Position numbers and translations under genes: made by a program. 64,000 nucleotides of DNA, taken from IMG/VR virus record IMGVR_UViG_3300023184_000030, positions 108,850-172,849 of that record; one strand, written 5' to 3'. Of this stretch, positions 59,459-64,000 are shown piece by piece (the first letter of the stretch is position 1; each line of letters starts with the position of its first letter). This DNA comes from a virus. The notes below the pieces were generated by a model. That model saw only the letters and a program-made list of their open reading frames with translations, was not told the origin of the DNA and made no database searches.

Positions 59459-60698
59459 AGTTTAAGTAACATTCATCCACGCCAAATTTAAGTCTATCAA
59501 ATCCAGAATTCTGTAATCTCGGACTAGTTTTAGTCTCATTATCCCAATCCCAATCAATTCCTCCGATATCTAATATTCTTTGGTGTATTCTTTCGTTATA
59601 GTGATCCCTGATTAGTCTAGCTCTTCTATTTATATCAATAGAATTATTGCTTGTAGTGGTGTTTTTATCGCTGTACTGGAGATATAACATCTCTTTTATA
59701 TGTAACATTCGGGTATTGAGAAAAGTCCTTATAATGAGCTCAAAATCATCCGCTACAGGAAATCTAATATTATGTCCACCTATCTTCAGATAAACGTCTC
59801 TGCGCCAAATTCTAGCGTGATTTGGCATTCCTATATTAAATCTTATTGTTCTCGGATTTATATCCGCTGTATGGTGAGCTAAATATTCTTTACCGTCGGC
59901 AACTACCATGCTGTGACCAGCATATCCCCAACAATAAGTGTTATCGTGTCGTCCGTACCAATCACCAGATCTATCATTATCATAGCTTTTAAATTCTCCA
60001 TCATCATAAAGCTCACAGCAATCTGTGTATATGAATCCAGCATCTTTATAAATACTAGAAGCATTATAACAGATTTCTAGACAGTTACTAATTAAAGCAT
60101 CATCATGATCTAACTCAAGAAGCCATTCACCTTCACATAGCATAGCTGCTCTATGTTTAACCAGCCCTATATTCCCATTACTGATGGGGAGTATCCGGTG
60201 AATTCTAATTCTGAAATCTTTCTTCGCTAGCTCATTTAGATATCTCCACGTTACATCCCAACTAGAATCATCTACTATAACCCATTCCCAATCCTGCATT
60301 GTTTGCGATTTTAGGCTATCGTACATGCGATCTATCTTGGTACTACTGGTATTATATGTTGGTGTAAATATAGAGAATTTAGGCTTGGATAACAAGCAAT
60401 TTCTAAAGGTTGATTGCACAACTATATCATTTGCTAAAACGTTACCTGGCATCTGTGAATTATACACAAAGCTTATTTCACGAAGCCTAGCATCGTTAAC
60501 GTTTATCTGTTCTTCAATAGATATTATAAGATCAGGCTTATATAATGAATAATCCGCTATAACAGTGTCATTATAAACTAGAGAATATATAACGACCTCA
60601 TCAAATAGACCTTCCTCATAATAGATATCCGATTGAAGATTTATGGTTCCCTTTGTAGGCCAGCCATAAACAATTGCACTGGGTTTTCTTGTTTGCAT
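59436..60698 (-). CDS. GT2 family glycosyltransferase with N-terminal extension
   Basis: A 420-residue protein. The first 105 residues are a separate alpha/beta domain of unknown type (AIVYGWPTKGTINLQSDIYY). The GT-A domain follows: KFSIFTPTYNTSSTKIDRMY, WVIVDDSSWDVTWRYL and EWLLELDHDDALI, with DHDD as the DxD-type metal site. RIWRRDVYLKIGGHNIRFPV then DDFELIIR is the usual acceptor-side GGH/ED motif. The C-terminus, about 80 residues, is charged. First glycosyltransferase after the oxygenase gene, sharing one base with it (TAATG-type junction). Confidence 0.87.
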   Translation of the reverse strand: MQTRKPSAIVYGWPTKGTINLQSDIYYEEGLFDEVVIYSLVYNDTVIADYSLYKPDLIISIEEQINVNDARLREISFVYNSQMPGNVLANDIVVQSTFRNCLLSKPKFSIFTPTYNTSSTKIDRMYDSLKSQTMQDWEWVIVDDSSWDVTWRYLNELAKKDFRIRIHRILPISNGNIGLVKHRAAMLCEGEWLLELDHDDALISNCLEICYNASSIYKDAGFIYTDCCELYDDGEFKSYDNDRSGDWYGRHDNTYCWGYAGHSMVVADGKEYLAHHTADINPRTIRFNIGMPNHARIWRRDVYLKIGGHNIRFPVADDFELIIRTFLNTRMLHIKEMLYLQYSDKNTTTSNNSIDINRRARLIRDHYNERIHQRILDIGGIDWDWDNETKTSPRLQNSGFDRLKFGVDECYLNYVYEREK

Positions 60699-61276
60699 TA
60701 TCTCTCTGTATTAAAAAAGAATAATTGGAATAGTCTTCCGTTTTCTTTACAGTCGCCAAAGTAGTCTAGGGAGACGTGGAATAGATCACCCCGATAAAGG
60801 GCAAGTCTATTATAAACGTTTCCTATCTTATCTACCATCTCCCATTTGGTGTAGTCTTGAGAATATTTATTGTGAATGGCATTTGCATTCTCCTCCTCCG
60901 TGTGCTCGTCATTTTTCCAATTACGAAGACCATTTTCTTTAAGCTTAAATAATCCTGTTCCCGATGAAAGTGGTGCATCTGGGGTTAGATAAATAATACC
61001 AGCCCAATTTGTAGTGTAATCTGAATGTATCCACGATCTATCAGATGCTAACGTGTATTGAAAAGCACCAGTTGAATCATCTCCCCACCATGTAACGCTT
61101 CCTGCAAAAGGCCTGATTATATCCTCGATCAACACCTTAGCGCTATCGGTGATAAAGGATGCTGTTCTTTGCCCAGGATAGTTTCCCCTTGAGCTAAATT
61201 CTTGACTAAGAGCAAAAGCTCTAACGTCGTCAACATTATTATAAAAATCATCAACTATTAAACTCTGTACTCTCAT
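60698..61276 (-). CDS. 2OG-Fe(II) oxygenase-like protein
   Basis: A 192-residue protein with a double-stranded beta-helix oxygenase pattern. Fe ligands are His84 and Asp86 (SWIHSDYTTN) and His167 (GDLFHVSLDYFG), and Arg181 (NGRLFQLFFF) is the likely 2-oxoglutarate ligand. Gly-x-R near the start (YPGQRTAS) is common in the DUF6445-type branch of this superfamily. Such enzymes hydroxylate amino acids, small molecules or nucleic acids. It is the first gene of the glycosylation cassette and is followed immediately by four glycosyltransferases; hydroxylation of a fibre residue before sugar addition is a possible role, as in collagen modification, but unproven. Confidence 0.78.
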   Translation of the reverse strand: MRVQSLIVDDFYNNVDDVRAFALSQEFSSRGNYPGQRTASFITDSAKVLIEDIIRPFAGSVTWWGDDSTGAFQYTLASDRSWIHSDYTTNWAGIIYLTPDAPLSSGTGLFKLKENGLRNWKNDEHTEEENANAIHNKYSQDYTKWEMVDKIGNVYNRLALYRGDLFHVSLDYFGDCKENGRLFQLFFFNTER

Positions 61277-61356
61277 AATCTAATTTATAGATTATATTAA
61301 AATGTTTGGTTTAAGTTCCAGAAAGATTACTACGGGATAGCAGTCTGGGGTCATTT

Positions 61357-61394
61357 AAAAAATTAAATCCCTATTGAAAGGGATTTAATTTTAT
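61357..61394 (-). terminator. intrinsic terminator after the LamG fibre gene
   Basis: A 14-bp perfect stem (61359-61372 with 61379-61392), flanked by A-rich and T-rich tracts, 19 bases past the stop at 61413. It separates the fibre genes from the glycosylation cassette, which therefore may have its own promoter; none was clear to me. Confidence 0.9.
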
Positions 61395-61412
61395 TTTGAA
61401 AGGTATTTAATT

Positions 61413-62606
61413 TTAGTAAATAGATTGTGTTTTAGTGTAAATATCCCTAGTCTGAGCTTCAGTTAGAAGGCCTGTGTATATATGAAGAGCACCGATCCTT
61501 CCGTCTACGAAAGTACCAGCTACTGGTCCTAAACCAAATAAGCTACATCCAATATAAGAGGTAGTAACGCCACCAGTATTAAAGTTACCCGTTGCGTAGA
61601 ATGGGTAATCACCAGTTTGTATAGCGGCACCATCCAGAGAGGATTTAATGTTTCCTGTTGGGCTCAGTCCATCTATTGTTAATACCAGATTATGCCAAGC
61701 TCCAAATGAAACTCCAGTATATAATCTTGTACTAGTTATGTTGTTTCCAGCTCCTTGTTGTTGTGGATCACCATCATAAAACATTTCTCCAGAACTGTTA
61801 ATGTATATTCTGCTCCAAATATCAGTAGCTGGTCCAGTTATACTATTACCAGATGCTGAACTAGTTAATTGAAAAAGAGTTGCTATTTGGCCCCCCGCTG
61901 GAGCTGTTACTTTAAACCAGATACTAATAGTCATTCCTTCAGCATTGTTTAAGGCATTGACTGGGTCAAATGAAATATAATCGTTACTAGATGAGGTAAA
62001 AACCATGGCATTCTTATTAGTAGAATCCCAATATGTTGAACTCTGTAAAGAACCAGTAGTTCCTGTATACCCACTTAAATCATAAATTGCAGTTCCAGTG
62101 AAAGGATAAGATGCCATAAAAGAAGGATCATATGCTGCTACTAATGGGGTAGCTGTGTTGTATGATATTCCCGGATAATCCCTGTTTACAGGAAGATATT
62201 TATTCTGACCTATTAACCATGTTATAGCTTGATCGTATGTTGTGTGTTTGGTTACCGGGGACATACCAGGAAGTCTGTTTATCGTGTTGAGTATGTCTGT
62301 TGTAGTACTGCCGGTAATACCCCAGCCTACCGCAACGTTTGTTGAAGGACTGTAGCCTTGGCTAGTCTCATCGGAATAGATTGCATAAACAACATTTGTG
62401 TTGTTTGATCCGTTTGCAGTTGCTCCGATGTCGATACCATTTCTCCATTCAGTACCTCCGTATCCTCCACTGAAGTTTGGAAAATCGCTAGCTACTGATC
62501 CAGGATAAGCTAAACCTAAAGCTACTGAAGAATAACTTGGGATTAGTGCTCCTGCTAACTGTGAAGCGTTTTTAGGTGCTACTGAGCTTATGTTATTTAT
62601 TGCCAT
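61413..62606 (-). CDS. tail fibre/adhesin with LamG (concanavalin-like) domain
   Basis: A 397-residue Gly/Ser/Thr-rich protein. The C-terminal 230 residues form a LamG-type beta sandwich: MVFTSSSNDYISFDPVNALN, MTISIWFKVTAPAGG, then SFGAWHNLVLTIDGLSPTG, IKSSLDGAAI and IGALHIYTGLLTEAQTRDIY, the standard end. LamG modules in phage fibres bind glycans on the host surface. The N-terminal 150 residues (SSVAPKNASQLAGALIPSYS onward) probably attach it to the virion or another fibre. It has its own late element (62631) and terminator (61357), so it is a single-gene unit between the collagen-like fibre and the glycosylation genes. Confidence 0.8.
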   Translation of the reverse strand: MAINNISSVAPKNASQLAGALIPSYSSVALGLAYPGSVASDFPNFSGGYGGTEWRNGIDIGATANGSNNTNVVYAIYSDETSQGYSPSTNVAVGWGITGSTTTDILNTINRLPGMSPVTKHTTYDQAITWLIGQNKYLPVNRDYPGISYNTATPLVAAYDPSFMASYPFTGTAIYDLSGYTGTTGSLQSSTYWDSTNKNAMVFTSSSNDYISFDPVNALNNAEGMTISIWFKVTAPAGGQIATLFQLTSSASGNSITGPATDIWSRIYINSSGEMFYDGDPQQQGAGNNITSTRLYTGVSFGAWHNLVLTIDGLSPTGNIKSSLDGAAIQTGDYPFYATGNFNTGGVTTSYIGCSLFGLGPVAGTFVDGRIGALHIYTGLLTEAQTRDIYTKTQSIY

Positions 62607-62630
62607 TTGTTTTTATGATTATTTTTATAC

Positions 62631-62638
62631 TATATATT
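62631..62638 (-). promoter_or_regulatory. late promoter element AATATATA
   Basis: The minus strand reads AGTAAATATATAGTATAAAA, 25-32 nt upstream of the ATG at 62606, overlapping the stop codon of the fibre gene by one base. Confidence 0.5.
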
Positions 62639-64000
62639 TACTTTTTCTTAAGTTCTTTGAGCTCTGCAGAAAGTTCTTTGATAGCTTCTATTAATAACGG
62701 AACGATCTTCTCGTACTTAACCCCTTTGAAGCCACTATCTCTTGTAGTAACAACCTCAGGTAGAACTGATTCTATTTCCTGTGCTATAACTCCAACGTCA
62801 TGACCTTCAAATCCGTGATGATGCTTATGCTCTAGTTTCCAATCGAACTCATATCCTGAGATAGACTCGACTTTACTTAATGCGTCCGAAATTTTAACGA
62901 AGTTTTCTTTTAAATTTCTATCGGAAGTTGAGAATGCAACCACGTCATTCTGAGCATCGATTCTACCGGAAACGCCGGCGTGAGTAGTGATAGTACCAAC
63001 TTCTAAAGCTGTTGCTACGATTATACCCCCGTTTGCTAGAGTATCTTGTTTAATATCAGAATTTCCTAAAGTAGATGCGCCGGTCCAATAAGCAATCTTA
63101 GGTGTACTACCTCCTGATAAACCACCACCTGCTGCTCCTTGTGCTCCTTGTACCCCCGAGGTTCCTGAAGAACCGGATCTACCTGATGATCCTGCTGATC
63201 CCGCAGATCCTGAAGTTCCACTTGTTCCTGCTGAACCCGATGCACCTTGCGCTCCTTGAAGACCCGATGTTCCAGATGCTCCGTTAACACCAGGTAATCC
63301 TTGTGCCCCTTGTGCTCCAGAAGAACCAGATGATCCAGAAGAACCATTACCTCCTGGAGCTCCTTGAGATCCAGTTAATCCTGATGTTCCTGAAGATCCA
63401 TTTTTACCGGAGGTTCCTGCTGATCCTGCTGATCCTGAAGTACCTGATGTACCGCTGGTTCCTGAAGTTCCGCTGGTTCCTGAGGTTCCGCTGGTTCCTG
63501 AGGTTCCGCTAGTTCCTGCTGATCCTGATGTACCTGATGTACCGCTAGTTCCTGAAGTTCCGCTAGTTCCTGCTGATCCGGAGGTACCCGAAGTACCTGA
63601 CGTACCACTAGTTCCCGAAGTACCTGATGATCCTGAAGTACCACTAGTTCCTGAAGTTCCACTAGTTCCTGCTGATCCTGAAGTTCCTGAGGTACCACTA
63701 GTTCCTGAAGTTCCACTAGTTCCTGCTGATCCTGAAGTTCCAGAAGTTCCTGATGTACCACTAGTTCCTGAAGTTCCACTAGTTCCTGCTGATCCTGAAG
63801 TTCCTGAGGTACCACTAGTTCCAGAAGTACCTGCTGATCCTGAAGTTCCAGAAGTTCCTGATGTACCACTAGTTCCTGAAGTTCCACTAGTTCCTGCTGA
63901 TCCTGAAGTTCCACTAGTTCCTGCTGATCCTGAAGTTCCAGAAGTACCTGAGGTACCACTAGTTCCAGAAGTACCTGCTGATCCTGAAGTTCCAGAAGTA
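62638..64000 (-). CDS. collagen-like tail fibre with S74 intramolecular chaperone, 5' end beyond window
   Basis: The minus-strand frame ending at 62638 is open to the right edge, at least 453 codons. From the edge it encodes about 290 residues of Gly-x-y triplets, mostly GTS and GSA, closing with GVQGAQGAAGGG. A spacer of about 60 residues follows (STPKIAYWTGASTLGNSDIK), then the Peptidase_S74 domain: STSDRNLKENFVKISDALSK, GYEFDWKLEHKHH, GVIAQEIESVLPEV and KYEKIVPLLIEAIKE, typical of self-cleaving trimerisation chaperones of fibres and endosialidases. A GTG-initiated short frame at 62943 covers only the chaperone and is not the real start. The Ser/Thr-rich collagen stretch is a plausible substrate for the cassette downstream. 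Confidence 0.9.
   Translation of the reverse strand, partial: TSGTSGSAGTSGTSGTSGTSGTSGSAGTSGTSGSAGTSGTSGTSGTSGTSGTSGSAGTSGTSGTSGTSGSAGTSGTSGTSGTSGTSGTSGSAGTSGTSGTSGTSGTSGSAGTSGTSGTSGTSGSSGTSGTSGTSGTSGTSGSAGTSGTSGTSGTSGTSGSAGTSGTSGTSGTSGTSGTSGTSGTSGTSGSAGSAGTSGKNGSSGTSGLTGSQGAPGGNGSSGSSGSSGAQGAQGLPGVNGASGTSGLQGAQGASGSAGTSGTSGSAGSAGSSGRSGSSGTSGVQGAQGAAGGGLSGGSTPKIAYWTGASTLGNSDIKQDTLANGGIIVATALEVGTITTHAGVSGRIDAQNDVVAFSTSDRNLKENFVKISDALSKVESISGYEFDWKLEHKHHHGFEGHDVGVIAQEIESVLPEVVTTRDSGFKGVKYEKIVPLLIEAIKELSAELKELKKK
63121..64000 (-). repeat. tandem 9-bp units encoding collagen-like Gly-x-y repeats
   Basis: About 290 consecutive codons with Gly at every third position. Ser and Thr fill nearly all other positions near the right edge (GTSGTSGSA), with more Gln, Ala, Asn and Pro near the left end. 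The DNA is a highly repetitive array of TCCTGAAGT and TCCACTAGT units on the plus strand. It continues beyond the window. Confidence 0.97.

Noticed and set aside
62638-62943. A stand-alone 101-residue S74 chaperone gene starting at GTG 62943
   Set aside because: The frame is open far upstream through the collagen-like shaft, so this is the C-terminal domain of the fibre.
63066-63959. Several overlapping open frames (minus 63066-63347 and 63375-63959; plus 63102-63287 and 63303-63512) in the repeat region
   Set aside because: They are frame shadows of the 9-bp collagen-like array. The true frame has Gly at every third codon and joins the S74 chaperone domain.

Overview
This window is one stretch of a large, T4-type contractile-tailed phage (myovirus) genome. 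The T4 set is recognisable from sequence: large and small terminase (gp17, gp16), sheath (gp18), tube (gp19), portal (gp20), prohead protease (gp21), major capsid protein (gp23), head completion nuclease (gp4), late sigma factor (gp55), a gp26-type baseplate/tail-assembly protein, a gp53-like wedge protein, DNA ligase, clamp-loader ATPase (gp44), RNase H/FEN and dCMP deaminase. The DNA is AT-rich. Starts are usually preceded by A/T-rich leaders without a Shine-Dalgarno sequence, and four operons carry a TAnnTTTG -7 box. Both traits are typical of Bacteroidota, so I infer a Bacteroidota host. No tRNA, rRNA, IS element or CRISPR array was seen. All genes but one are on the minus strand, so transcription runs from high to low coordinates.

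Layout from the right edge (64000) to the left. 62638-64000 is a collagen-like tail fibre with an S74 self-cleaving chaperone. 61413-62606 is a LamG-type fibre or adhesin. 55807-61276 is a cassette with a 2OG-Fe(II) oxygenase and four glycosyltransferases, one resembling the TibC autotransporter heptosyltransferases. 42895-55754 is the packaging and tail block (structural protein, gp16, gp17, an oversized gp18, two gp19 paralogs, a gp26-like protein with an out-of-frame extension, and a tape-measure-like protein). 40307-42830 is an early operon (dCMP deaminase, ECF sigma, membrane protein, PD-(D/E)XK nuclease). 34658-40259 holds small structural or membrane genes and an 839-residue protein with a likely -1 frameshift. 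29822-34546 holds gp55, gp4, a gp2-position protein and two tandem portal proteins. 22416-29600 is a replication/repair operon (ligase, gp44, guanylate kinase, RNase H, UvdE, 3'-5' exonuclease). 4771-22381 is the capsid block (gp21 fused to a 14-residue repeat coiled coil, gp23, and many proteins with a T4-like capsid-targeting leader), interrupted by an asparagine synthase plus dNMP-kinase operon. 1-4725 holds a Nudix hydrolase, unknown genes and baseplate genes.

Two promoter classes can be read directly. An early/middle class (a T-run, CG/CCG, then TATnTTTG at fixed spacing) precedes the four metabolic or replication operons. A late class (GATATATA or AATATATA, about 20-35 nt upstream of the start codon) precedes structural genes and is the probable target of the gp55-type sigma. 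The most unusual features are the fibre-linked glycosylation cassette, the protease-scaffold fusion, the duplicated portal, two candidate recoding events, and the shared N-terminal leader that appears to define a set of packaged core proteins.
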